Source: CAZKWG01 sp964615375 (GTDB lineage Bacteria; Myxococcota_A; UBA796; CAZKWG01). Taken from it: 64,000 nt of DNA. Shown in pieces: positions 34,174-42,145 of this stretch (within the stretch, counting starts at the first letter, position 1; the number at the start of each line of letters is the position of its first letter). The notes beneath the pieces were generated by a model. It was not told where the DNA came from. It was given only the letters and a program-made list of their open reading frames with translations, and made no database searches. A program made the translations under genes and the position numbers. The DNA lies in NCBI GenBank assembly GCA_964615375.1, contig CAZTOW010000026.1:72496-136495 (forward strand), given 5' to 3'.

Positions 34174-34995
34174 ATGGCTCGCATGCGCACCCGACAGAAG
34201 CTCGCCATCGCGTCCTGGAGCGCGCCGATGGAGGGCAACATCTACGGCAAGCTCTCGCTGGACGTGACCCAGGCGCAGGCCTACCTGGAGCACGTCCGGC
34301 AGACCACGGGCCGCAAGGTGACGCTCACGCACCTCGTGGGCAAGGCCGCGGGCATCGTGCTGAAGCAGGCGCCCAGCCTGAACGGGCGCATCGCGCTGGG
34401 GACGTACACGCCCTTCGAGACGGCCGACGTCGCCTTCCTGGTGAACCTGGAGGGTGGAAACGACCTGGCCAAGGCCAAGGTCTGCCGCGCGGACGAGAAG
34501 AGCGTGGCCGACATCGCCGACGAGCTCAGCGCCGCGGCGGGCAGGCTGCGCAAGGGCGAGGACGAGAGCTTCAAGAAGGCCCAGGGGCCGCTGAAGCTCC
34601 TTCCTACCTGGCTCATCCGGCCGCTGGTGCACTTCTCGGGCTGGCTGGCCAGCGGGCTCGGGGTGAACCTGCCGATGTTCGGGCTGGAGGCCTTCCCGTT
34701 CGGCGCCTGCATCATCACCAGCGTCGGCATGTTCGGCATCGACGAGGCCTACGCCCCGCCCACCCCCTGGGCGCGGGTGCCGGTCTACCTGCTGGTGGGC
34801 GCGGTGCGCGACCAGGCGGTGGTGGTGGACGGGGCGGTGGTGGTCAAGCCCATGCTGACGCTGACGGCGACCATCGACCACCGCTTCATGGACGGCGCCC
34901 AGCTGGGCACCCTGGCCAAGGTGCTGCGCGAGGTCGTCGAGAACCCCTGGAGCCTGGAGGGCCGGCAGGGACCGCCGGGGGGAAGCGCCGCCTGA
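34174..34995 (+). CDS. Stand-alone 2-oxoacid dehydrogenase acyltransferase (E2) catalytic-domain protein
   Basis: A 273-residue protein with the chloramphenicol-acetyltransferase-like fold of E2 subunits. The catalytic motif is DHRFMDGAQ near residue 236, and the GVNLPMFGLEAFPFGACIITSVG stretch matches the trimer core. It has no lipoyl domain and no E1/E3-binding domain, so it is not a normal dehydrogenase core. Similar free domains occur next to envelope genes and may acylate a surface molecule. The stop overlaps the start of a lipoprotein gene (TGATG), which ties it to the surface-protein operon. Confidence 0.8.
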   Translation: MARMRTRQKLAIASWSAPMEGNIYGKLSLDVTQAQAYLEHVRQTTGRKVTLTHLVGKAAGIVLKQAPSLNGRIALGTYTPFETADVAFLVNLEGGNDLAKAKVCRADEKSVADIADELSAAAGRLRKGEDESFKKAQGPLKLLPTWLIRPLVHFSGWLASGLGVNLPMFGLEAFPFGACIITSVGMFGIDEAYAPPTPWARVPVYLLVGAVRDQAVVVDGAVVVKPMLTLTATIDHRFMDGAQLGTLAKVLREVVENPWSLEGRQGPPGGSAA

Positions 34996-37028
34996 TGCGC
35001 CTCGGGCTGCTGGCGATGCTCTGCGCCTGCACCGCCGACGACAAGGGCGAGAGCGGTCCCGTGGAGACGGGGGAGACCTCGGAGCCTCGCGAGGGCCCCT
35101 GGTCCGCGCTGGAGCCCGTCGCGCTCGACCCCTTCCGCGAGCTGGCCGCGCCCACGCTGAGCGCGGCGGAGGCGCCCAGCCGGATCCGCACGCTGCCCGC
35201 CCGCTCGCTGAGCTTCGTGCTGGACGAGGGCGCGGCCCTGGTCCTGGACGCGCGCTACCACCACGACCCCAGCGGGCGCTGCGTGGACGCCTCCCTCTGG
35301 CCGGACCTGCTGGACGAGGCGGCGCAGGGAGACTGCCCGGCGGGCCAGAGCTGGACGCAGCGCGGGCGGCTGATGGCCCCGGCGCCGGCGGTGGATCTCG
35401 CGGTGGACGCCGAGAGCCTGCGCCTCGGGCTGCTGACGCGGCAGGGCGGGCTCGCGCTGGCCAACGCCGACGTGCTGAGCGACAACCCGCTCCACTGGCT
35501 GCGCCTCGCCGACCCGGTGAGCCTGGAGACCGGGGCCCTCTCCGACGCGGCCCGCCTGGCGCTGGACGCGCAGACCGCGCTGGTGGCCGACGGCGGCGCG
35601 CTGTGGGCCCTCGACCCGACCAGCGGCGCGGCGGCCTGGTCGGAGACCCTGCCGGGGGAGGTCCAGGCCGTGCTCCTCTGGGAGGGCGCGCCCTGGGCCC
35701 TGACCGACGCCGGCCTGTGGGTGGACGGGGAGCTGCTCTCCGAGGTCACCGGCTCCACCCTGGTCGCCGGGCCGGACGCGGTGTGGGTGGGCGGCGAGGG
35801 CGCGCTCTCCCGCGTCGATCCGGCGACCCTGGAGGTCGAGACGCTCCCATTGGAGGGAGCCCTGGGCCCGCTGGCGCCGGAGAGCGCCGCGCGGCTCTGG
35901 GCGGCCACCTCCGAGGGGGTGGCGCTGGTCGAGGACGGCGCGGAAGCGGCCCGCCACGAGACCGAGGCGGTCGTGGACCTGGCGATGAACAGCGCGGGCG
36001 AGCTCGTCGTCCTCCACGAGGGCGGCCGGCTGAGCGTGCGGGTGGACGAGACGCAGCTCGAGGGCGCCGAGCCGCTGGACGTGGGCCTGGCCGCCTTCAT
36101 CGAGCGCCCGCGGGGCTCCGAGGACGTGCTCTCCTGCGAGGACAACGAGGACAACGTCCGCGAGTTCGCCCTGCGCGCCGCGCGCAACCACCCCGTGCTC
36201 CTGGACCAGCCCCTGCCCGTGGCCCTCGGCGTCACCCCCCTCTTCGCCCGGCGGGCCACGAGCTGCCGGGTGGCTCTTCCCCTCCGGCCCCTGCTGGACG
36301 ACCCGGGCGTGGAGGTGGGGGTGCTCTTCCACGACCAGCCCGCGGACTGCGCCGACGCCGACTGCCTGGCCACCTTCCTGGCCTCCGAGGAGGACGAGGT
36401 GCGCCTGCTGGGGGTGGAGCCCGCCTGGTCCAGCGGCCTCTCCCCCATGGACGAGCTGGGGATCGACTGGGTAGGGGCGCTCCAGGAGGCCGGCGGCCCC
36501 GCGCCCTACCTCTTCTTCAGCCTCTCCATCCTGCCGGACATGCCCCACGAGGGCGATCCGCGCGGGAAGGAGCCCTTCCCCCTCGCCGCCGGCGCGCGCT
36601 CCCCCGCCTGGCGGGCGTCCTCGGTCTCCACCCTCGCCGAGGGGGACCCGGAGGGCTGGCTCCGCCTCTACCCCGGCGACAGCACCCCGGCCTTCAACCT
36701 GGGCGACTGCCCGAACCTGCTCCTGAAGGAGTGCCACCTGAGCGCGGCGGGCGGGCTCTCGGTGATCGACGGGGACGACATCGAGGCGCTCCGGCTCTCG
36801 CTGCACCGCGCGCTGGCCGAGCGCGACGGCGTCTCCACCTGGACCTTCCACCTCCCCGATCTCGGCGTCTATGAATACTCCGAGGGCTGCGACGTCCAAG
36901 ATCGGATCTGGAGCGGCGAGGGCTGCCAGGCCGCGCTGATTCAGAGCTTCGGCTTCGAGGTCTGGCAGCGCTACGTGCTCGGCGGGCTCGTCCGCCTCCG
37001 CCACCCCTCGGAGCTCGAAGCGCCATGA
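34995..37028 (+). CDS. Putative surface lipoprotein with beta-propeller-like region
   Basis: A 677-residue protein of unknown function. A short signal ends LLAMLCAC followed by TADDKGESG, so a lipidated Cys near residue 12 is likely, then an acidic spacer. Residues 110-370 show repeating segments such as LWALDPTSGAAAW and LSRVDPATLEVETL, typical of PQQ- or WD-like propellers. The C-terminal 300 residues have several Cys in pairs (DCADADC, NLGDCPN, EGCQAAL), and the motif SILPDMPHEGDPRG; I do not recognise this domain. The gene starts within the stop of the acyltransferase gene and overlaps the next lipoprotein gene, so the three are coupled. Confidence 0.7.
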   Translation: MRLGLLAMLCACTADDKGESGPVETGETSEPREGPWSALEPVALDPFRELAAPTLSAAEAPSRIRTLPARSLSFVLDEGAALVLDARYHHDPSGRCVDASLWPDLLDEAAQGDCPAGQSWTQRGRLMAPAPAVDLAVDAESLRLGLLTRQGGLALANADVLSDNPLHWLRLADPVSLETGALSDAARLALDAQTALVADGGALWALDPTSGAAAWSETLPGEVQAVLLWEGAPWALTDAGLWVDGELLSEVTGSTLVAGPDAVWVGGEGALSRVDPATLEVETLPLEGALGPLAPESAARLWAATSEGVALVEDGAEAARHETEAVVDLAMNSAGELVVLHEGGRLSVRVDETQLEGAEPLDVGLAAFIERPRGSEDVLSCEDNEDNVREFALRAARNHPVLLDQPLPVALGVTPLFARRATSCRVALPLRPLLDDPGVEVGVLFHDQPADCADADCLATFLASEEDEVRLLGVEPAWSSGLSPMDELGIDWVGALQEAGGPAPYLFFSLSILPDMPHEGDPRGKEPFPLAAGARSPAWRASSVSTLAEGDPEGWLRLYPGDSTPAFNLGDCPNLLLKECHLSAAGGLSVIDGDDIEALRLSLHRALAERDGVSTWTFHLPDLGVYEYSEGCDVQDRIWSGEGCQAALIQSFGFEVWQRYVLGGLVRLRHPSELEAP

Positions 37029-38269
37029 TCCTCCTCCTCACCTTGCTGGCCTGTCGTGAGGCTGAGGAGCCTCCCCACACGCTGGAGACCGTGCTGGCGA
37101 TCTCCGAGACCGCCTCTGGGCGCGAGCTCTTCGTGGACTGGGACGAGGGCACCTACGTGGGCGAGCTCTGCCTCAGCGAGCTGCTGCCTGATCAGTGCGC
37201 GGTCTCCGAGCTGACGGTGGAGCCCCCCTGCCTGCTCTTCGGCGCCGAGCCCCAGGCCTCGGGATCATGGCTGCTCTCGGCCGCCTTCCGGGTGAACCTG
37301 GAGTACATGCCGTCGGCCATCCTGGGCGTTCAGCTCGACCAGCCGACCACGCCGGAGTGGACGGTGGACGGGATCTCCTTCGCCGAGAACTTCGCCGACT
37401 ACGCCCCGGGCTGTGTGGAGGACCCCGACGCCGAGATCGGCGACTGCCACCTGAGCAGCGCCCACGGCGCCCTGTGGGACGGCGAGGAGCTGCTGGTGGC
37501 CGACACGGTCAACTCCCGCGCGCTCTGGCTCCAGGTCCCCGACGGCGGGGGCACGGCGGAGATCCTGAGGATCCTGGGCCCCGATCACGCCGAGTGGCAG
37601 AGCTGGCGCAACCTGAACCACATGCAGCTCCTCGAAGAGGACGGGCGAACCCTGCTGCTCACCACCTTCAAGAGCTCGCTCCAGGAGAGCTGGACGGTGG
37701 ACCTGGGCCGGATCGTGCTCTGGGACATCACCGACCGGGACGCCCCCAGCCTGCTCTGGGCCTGGCCTGAGAGCGGCCCGCTGGCCGCGCCCCACCACGC
37801 CGAGGTGCAGACCGGCCCCGAGGGCGAGCGCTGGCTGGTCTGGGCCCACAGCCTGGGCGCCAGCGAGGACCCGGACAACGGGGTCTACGGCTCGCTGGGC
37901 TTCGCGCGCTGGGAGGGCCTGAGCCCGCCCACCTACCTGGGGGACGGGGTGCTGGAGGACGGCGAGGACCCGCTCGGTTTCGTGCGCGATCTCCGCGTGA
38001 ACGAGGAGGGCGAGCTCCTGATCACCGACTCCGGCTGCGAGAACAAGAGCGCGGACTGCGAGCTCCCCGGCCGCGTGCTGCGCGGGCGCGTGGACCCGCT
38101 GGAGCCGGCCGACGAGAGCGGCGCCTGGGGCGACCAGCGCCTCCTCGAGGTGGAGACCGAGGACATCGCCTACGATCGCCAGCTCACCTTCCCCTATACG
38201 GCCACGCTCTACGACGCCGGGACCCTGGACCTCGAGGACATCCAGGCCCTCGGGCCCTGCGGGGACTGA
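37025..38269 (+). CDS. Putative lipoprotein with propeller-like domain
   Basis: A 414-residue protein. A very short signal MILLLTLLAC gives a lipidated Cys at residue 10. The rest is beta-rich and shows NHL/arylsulfotransferase-like patterns (LLVADTVNSRALWLQ, RNLNHMQLLEEDG, PHHAEVQTGPEGERWLVW), where His-containing motifs near blade starts are suggestive of arylsulfotransferase-type propellers. I cannot confirm a catalytic role. ATG 37025 overlaps the previous stop by four bases. The sulfatase gene begins three bases after its TGA and in the same frame. Confidence 0.7.
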   Translation: MILLLTLLACREAEEPPHTLETVLAISETASGRELFVDWDEGTYVGELCLSELLPDQCAVSELTVEPPCLLFGAEPQASGSWLLSAAFRVNLEYMPSAILGVQLDQPTTPEWTVDGISFAENFADYAPGCVEDPDAEIGDCHLSSAHGALWDGEELLVADTVNSRALWLQVPDGGGTAEILRILGPDHAEWQSWRNLNHMQLLEEDGRTLLLTTFKSSLQESWTVDLGRIVLWDITDRDAPSLLWAWPESGPLAAPHHAEVQTGPEGERWLVWAHSLGASEDPDNGVYGSLGFARWEGLSPPTYLGDGVLEDGEDPLGFVRDLRVNEEGELLITDSGCENKSADCELPGRVLRGRVDPLEPADESGAWGDQRLLEVETEDIAYDRQLTFPYTATLYDAGTLDLEDIQALGPCGD

Positions 38270-38272
38270 GCG

Positions 38273-39961
38273 GTGGCCTGCCTGGAGAGCGGCCCCTACG
38301 ACGTCGTCGTGCTCCTCTTCGACGACCTGCGCGCCGACCAGCTCCCGCTGCTGACCGAGACGCTCGCCCGCCTCGAGCCCATGGCCGTTCAATTCGACCG
38401 GGCCTACGTCACGACCCCGCTCTGCGCCCCCTCCCGGGCCAGCCTGCTCTCCGGCGGCTACTACGCGCACCAGACCGGCGTGCTCACCAACGTGCCCCCG
38501 CTCGGCGGGGCGGCGCGCTTCCCCGACACCCACACCCTGGCCACCCGGCTCCAGGAGGGCGGCTACACGACAGCGCTCGTGGGCAAGTACCTGAACGACT
38601 ACGAGTCCATGGACGCCTACGTCCCGCCGGGCTGGACCGTGTGGGCGGCGACCGTGGGGGAGCAGCCCTGGACCGACTACGACGTGGTGGAGGGCAGCTC
38701 CACCGCCGACGCCGCGAGCACGGGTAGCCTCGAGCACCACACACGCTACCTCAGCACCTGGCAGGGAGACCGCGCCCAGCGCGCGCTCACCGAGCACGCC
38801 GACGCGCCGGTCTTCCTGCTGCTCTCCTTCCTGGCGCCCCACGACCCGCACACCCCGGCCGTAGACGACGCCGGGAGCATGGCCGGCTACACCTGGCGCG
38901 GCGGGGCCTGGGAGGAGGCCGACGTCTCCGACAAGCCGGCCTGGCTCCAGGAGATCCCGCTGCTGACCGAGGACCAGCTGGCCAGCTCGGACGCCGTCGT
39001 CCAGCAGCGCCAGGAGTCCCTGCTGGCCGCCGACCGCGCCGCCGCTGACCTCATCGACGCCGTCGAGGCCGCCGGGCGCGGGGATCGCACCGTCTTCGTG
39101 CTGAGCTCCGACAACGGCATGCACTGGCGCGAGCACCGCCTGGACTTCAAGGGCGTGGCCTACGAGGAGTCCGCCCGCGTGCCGCTGCTGGTCGCGCACC
39201 CTGATCTCAGCCCGGGGAGCTCGGACGCCCTGGTCGCCATGAACCTGGACCTTCCGGCCACCGTCGCCGCGCTGGCCGGGCTCACGCCAGAGGGCGAGGG
39301 CCTCTCGCTGATCTCCGCCGTCTGCTCCGGCGAGGACACCGGGCGCGAGGCCGTGCTCCTCCAGAGCTGGACCGGGGACAGCCCGCTGTGGTCCGGGCTG
39401 GTCACCGCCGACGAGAAGTACGTGGAGACCGACGGCGGCGCGCGGGAGTACTATGACCTCGTCGCCGACCCCTCCGAGGAGCGGAGCCTGCACGAGGACG
39501 CGGAGCTCGCCGCGCGCGTGAGTGAGCTCTCGGAGACGCTGGCTGGCCTGCGTGGGCTCAGCCTGGCCGACACGACGCTCCCCGAGGCCACCGTGGGCGA
39601 GCCCTACGCCGCCACGCTGACGAGCTGGGGCGGCACGCCGCCGCTCGCCTGGTCGGTGGTGGGCGGGGACCTGCCCGCGGGGCTCACGCTGGAGGAGGAC
39701 GGCCAGATCCGCGGGACGCCGACGGAGGCGGGTGTCGTGACGCTGCGGATCGGGGTGTCGGACGCCAGCGCCTCGCCGCTCCACGGCGGCCCGCAGGAGG
39801 CGTCGGAGGCGGTGACCTTGACCGTGAACGCGGGGGAGCTCGCCGAGGAGACGGGGCGCACGACGGAGAAGGGCGGGTGTGGGTGCGCAACGGACGGCGG
39901 GGGCGTCGGAGGGCTGGCGCTCCTGGTCGCGCTCGCGCTGGTCGTGATCCGGAGAGGGTGA
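38273..39961 (+). CDS. MYXO-CTERM sulfatase
   Basis: A 562-residue alkaline-phosphatase-superfamily sulfatase. The formylglycine motif is Cys51-Ala-Pro-Ser-Arg, metal ligands lie in LLFDDLRAD and SSDNGMHW, and GKYLNDY is the usual second signature. After the catalytic domain (about 1-425) comes a cadherin/Ig-like putative domain (about 430-525) and a C-terminal GCGCA, one membrane helix and RRG, which is the MYXO-CTERM sorting layout. An exported protein of this type should have a signal peptide, but the first possible start is GTG 38273, right after the in-frame TGA of the previous gene, and no signal peptide is seen. The activating formylglycine enzyme is not in the window. Confidence 0.85.
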   Translation: MACLESGPYDVVVLLFDDLRADQLPLLTETLARLEPMAVQFDRAYVTTPLCAPSRASLLSGGYYAHQTGVLTNVPPLGGAARFPDTHTLATRLQEGGYTTALVGKYLNDYESMDAYVPPGWTVWAATVGEQPWTDYDVVEGSSTADAASTGSLEHHTRYLSTWQGDRAQRALTEHADAPVFLLLSFLAPHDPHTPAVDDAGSMAGYTWRGGAWEEADVSDKPAWLQEIPLLTEDQLASSDAVVQQRQESLLAADRAAADLIDAVEAAGRGDRTVFVLSSDNGMHWREHRLDFKGVAYEESARVPLLVAHPDLSPGSSDALVAMNLDLPATVAALAGLTPEGEGLSLISAVCSGEDTGREAVLLQSWTGDSPLWSGLVTADEKYVETDGGAREYYDLVADPSEERSLHEDAELAARVSELSETLAGLRGLSLADTTLPEATVGEPYAATLTSWGGTPPLAWSVVGGDLPAGLTLEEDGQIRGTPTEAGVVTLRIGVSDASASPLHGGPQEASEAVTLTVNAGELAEETGRTTEKGGCGCATDGGGVGGLALLVALALVVIRRG

Positions 39962-39964
39962 GGG

Positions 39965-39993
39965 TTGGCGCAGAACCCCGGATCGTGTAGAAT
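39965..39993 (+). promoter_or_regulatory. Promoter of vapBC
   Basis: TTGGCG (39965-39970) and TAGAAT (39988-39993) are 17 bases apart. This AT-richer stretch lies 26 bases before the antitoxin ATG. There is no clear ribosome-binding site, so the transcript may have a very short leader. Confidence 0.45.
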
Positions 39994-40019
39994 GTAGAAA
40001 AATCTCAACATGGTGCATC

Positions 40020-40274
40020 ATGGCCCTCAACATCCGTGCGGAGGAGGCAGACCGGCTGGCGCGCGAGCTCGCGACGCTGACCGGGACGAGCCTGACGGAC
40101 GCGGTCACGAACGCGCTCCGGGAGAGCCTGCAGCGGCACCGTGGACGCATCGCTGGGCGCGCGCTCGCCGACGAGATCGTCGAGATCGGTCGTCGCTGCA
40201 CGGCGCTGCCCGAGCTCGACCCTCGGAGCGCAGACGAGATCCTGGGCTATGACCAGGACGGGCTCCCCACCTGA
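40020..40274 (+). CDS. vapB: VapB-family antitoxin
   Basis: An 84-residue protein of the Rv0623-like VapB family (MALNIRAEEADRLARELATLTG...DAVTNALRESLQRH). The N-terminal part should form a ribbon-helix-helix-type DNA-binding fold, and the C-terminal part (GYDQDGLPT) should wrap around the toxin. It overlaps the toxin gene by one base (TGATG). VapB usually represses its own operon together with VapC. An ATG ten bases upstream is out of frame. Confidence 0.9.
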   Translation: MALNIRAEEADRLARELATLTGTSLTDAVTNALRESLQRHRGRIAGRALADEIVEIGRRCTALPELDPRSADEILGYDQDGLPT

Positions 40275-40660
40275 TGGTCATCGACACCTCCGCCCTCGTG
40301 GCCATCCTCCTCTCCGAGCCTGAACAGCCTCGGTTCGCCGAGCTCATCGCAAACGCCGGGGTGCGTCTGATCTCCGCGGCGACCGTGCTCGAGACCTCCA
40401 TGGTGATCGAGGCGCGGCGAGGACCGGCGGGAGGGAGGGAGCTCGATCTGCTCCTCCACCGGGCGCGCGTCACCGTCGTCGAGGTCACCGCCGAGCAGGC
40501 TGAGCTCGCGCGGGAAGCCTGGCGCCGGTTCGGGAAGGGACGGCACCCCGCAGGCCTGAACTACGGCGACTGCTTCTCGTATGCGCTGGCCCAGGTGTCT
40601 GGAGAGCCCTTGCTCTGCAAGGGAGAGGACTTCGTCAAGACCGACATCCGGCTGGCCTGA
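40274..40660 (+). CDS. vapC: VapC-family PIN-domain toxin
   Basis: A 128-residue PIN-domain ribonuclease. The acidic metal-binding residues are intact: Asp4 (VIDTSAL), Glu40 (VLETSMV) and Asp99 (LNYGDCFSYALA), with Glu118/Asp119 near the end. VapC toxins cleave tRNA or rRNA and stop translation until the antitoxin is restored. It directly overlaps vapB. Its stop and the stop of the convergent CobW gene form the palindrome TGAGCGCTCA (40658-40667). The pair looks complete and active. Confidence 0.92.
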   Translation: MVIDTSALVAILLSEPEQPRFAELIANAGVRLISAATVLETSMVIEARRGPAGGRELDLLLHRARVTVVEVTAEQAELAREAWRRFGKGRHPAGLNYGDCFSYALAQVSGEPLLCKGEDFVKTDIRLA

Positions 40661-40664
40661 GCGC

Positions 40665-41588
40665 TCACCCCACCGCCGCCGCCCAGGCCCGGCGGATCTC
40701 CGCCTCGTCCAGGTCGCGGCCGAGGATGACCAGGGTCGAGCGCAAGGGCAGCTCGCCCGGACCGGGGCCGAGCTCCAGCCACTGCCAGACGGCCTGCACG
40801 ACCACCGGCCTCGCCTGGCCCTCGCAGCGGAAGATGCCCTTCATCCGCCAGATCTCCCAGCTCCGGCGGCTCGCCACGAACTGGAGAAAAATCTTGATTC
40901 GCCCCAGATCCACCGCGCCCGCCTCCAGCACCAGGCCCGCGGCGCCCGGCGTGTGCTCCACCGAGCCCAGGGCCCAGCGGGAGGGGTCCTGGGCGCGAAG
41001 GTCCAGGAGCCCGGCGACGTCCACGTCGGCGCGAACGGCCCGCTGGAGGGTGGCCAGCGGCGCCCAGGCCCGCGCCGCCCGCGCGCTCTCGTCGAGGTCC
41101 GCGGCCTGATCCGCGTGGTTGAGCACGACCAGATCGGCGCCGGCCAGCTGCGCCCGCGCCTCCGGGTGACGGGCGAGCTGCTCGGGCAGCAGCCCCGCGT
41201 GGGCCACGCAGACCACGCCGTCCACCCGGGTCGCCGCGGCCAGGGTGGGATCGACCAGGAAGGTCTGGACCACCGGCCCCGGGCTGGCCAGCCCGCTGGT
41301 CTCCACCAGGATCCGGTCGAAGCGCAGGGGCCGGAAGATGCGCTCGCGCCGCCGCAAGAGGTCGATCACGCTGGTCCGCAGGTCCTCGCGCACCACGCAG
41401 CAGACGCAGCCGTCGGAGAGGGCGACGACGCGCTCCTCCGCCCCCACCACCAGGCGCCCGTCGATTCCTACGCTCCCAAACTCGTTGACCACCACCGCCA
41501 CCCGCCCCGCGGCGGGGTGGCCGATGATCCGGTTCAGCAGCGTGGTCTTGCCCGCGCCCAGGAAGCCGGTCAGGACCGTGACGGGGAC
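40665..41588 (-). CDS. CobW/G3E-family GTPase, probably with a non-standard start codon
   Basis: A G3E GTPase of about 307 residues. The N-terminus VPVTVLTGFLGAGKTTLLNR contains Walker A; VVVNEFGSVGID, the metal-binding GCVCC motif, LVETSGLASPGPV and the base motif LNHAD are all present, and the C-terminal CobW domain has LRSTLVILG. These proteins act as metallochaperones (zinc or cobalt). Translating upstream of the first standard start (GTG 41501, which lies after Walker A) gives conserved sequence to the GTC at 41588 and on to an in-frame stop at 41621, with no ATG, GTG or TTG. A CTG (41573) or ATC (41606) are the only allowed rare starts. The start given is where family homology begins. 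Confidence 0.82.
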   Translation of the reverse strand, partial: VPVTVLTGFLGAGKTTLLNRIIGHPAAGRVAVVVNEFGSVGIDGRLVVGAEERVVALSDGCVCCVVREDLRTSVIDLLRRRERIFRPLRFDRILVETSGLASPGPVVQTFLVDPTLAAATRVDGVVCVAHAGLLPEQLARHPEARAQLAGADLVVLNHADQAADLDESARAARAWAPLATLQRAVRADVDVAGLLDLRAQDPSRWALGSVEHTPGAAGLVLEAGAVDLGRIKIFLQFVASRRSWEIWRMKGIFRCEGQARPVVVQAVWQWLELGPGPGELPLRSTLVILGRDLDEAEIRRAWAAAVG

Positions 41589-41595
41589 TCGCGCC

Positions 41596-42090
41596 TCAGT
41601 TGAGATAGCCCAGCTTCCTCAACATCTCCTCGGTGGCCGAGTCCATGGGCGCGTTCTTGATCTCCTCGATGACCTTCTCGAAGGTCGCGGCCTCGGCCGG
41701 GAAGGTCTTGAGCCCCCGGTCCAGCACGCCGATGGCGCCCAGCGTGTCCGAGGCGGCGCGCAGCTTGTCGGCCAGAGAGCGAAGCAGCGCCGCGGTGATC
41801 TGGGTCGGGTACTTCGGCTGCAGGCGGTCGAGGGCGTTCAGCACGTCGTCGCCCTTGCCCCCGCGGGCCAGCGCGTCCAGGCGCATGGACTCGAAGCGCC
41901 AGCTCCTGGCGGGGTCGCCGGAGATGGCGGCGTCGGCGAGCGAGGCGTCGATGGCGGCGATAGCGGCGGGATAATCACCCTTGTCGAGGGCCGCCTGCAC
42001 CTCCTTCTGGCGATCTTCCAGGGTGGGGCCGCCGCAGGCCGAAGAGCAGACGAGGATCAGCGTTGCCAGCGCGACGCGAAGACCGGACAT
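41596..42090 (-). CDS. Small lipoprotein, TPR-like
   Basis: A 164-residue lipoprotein. The signal ends CSSAC with the lipidated Cys near residue 19. The rest is helical, with a TPR-like start (RQKEVQAALDKGDYPAAIAAID). It ends in LRKLGYLN, a tail much like the LKGLGYIS end of the small protein at 46392. I place the start at ATG 42090, with AAAGGA just upstream; the frame extends further without meaning. It is divergent from the phosphodiesterase genes and probably belongs to the same locus. The function is unknown. Confidence 0.75.
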   Translation of the reverse strand: MSGLRVALATLILVCSSACGGPTLEDRQKEVQAALDKGDYPAAIAAIDASLADAAISGDPARSWRFESMRLDALARGGKGDDVLNALDRLQPKYPTQITAALLRSLADKLRAASDTLGAIGVLDRGLKTFPAEAATFEKVIEEIKNAPMDSATEEMLRKLGYLN

Positions 42091-42145
42091 TCCTTTGACC
42101 TCCCATCGGGGGCTTGGTAGTAGCACGTCGGCCACAGGTGCGTAT

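Noticed and set aside
38267..38269. TGA as a selenocysteine codon joining the lipoprotein and the sulfatase
   Set aside because: No SECIS-like hairpin is evident after it and selenocysteine makes no sense in that place; plain readthrough or an error is kept as a finding instead.
39962..40674. The vapBC pair as a sign of a mobile element
   Set aside because: No integrase, transposase, att-like repeats or shift in base composition is seen around it; only the toxin-antitoxin pair itself.
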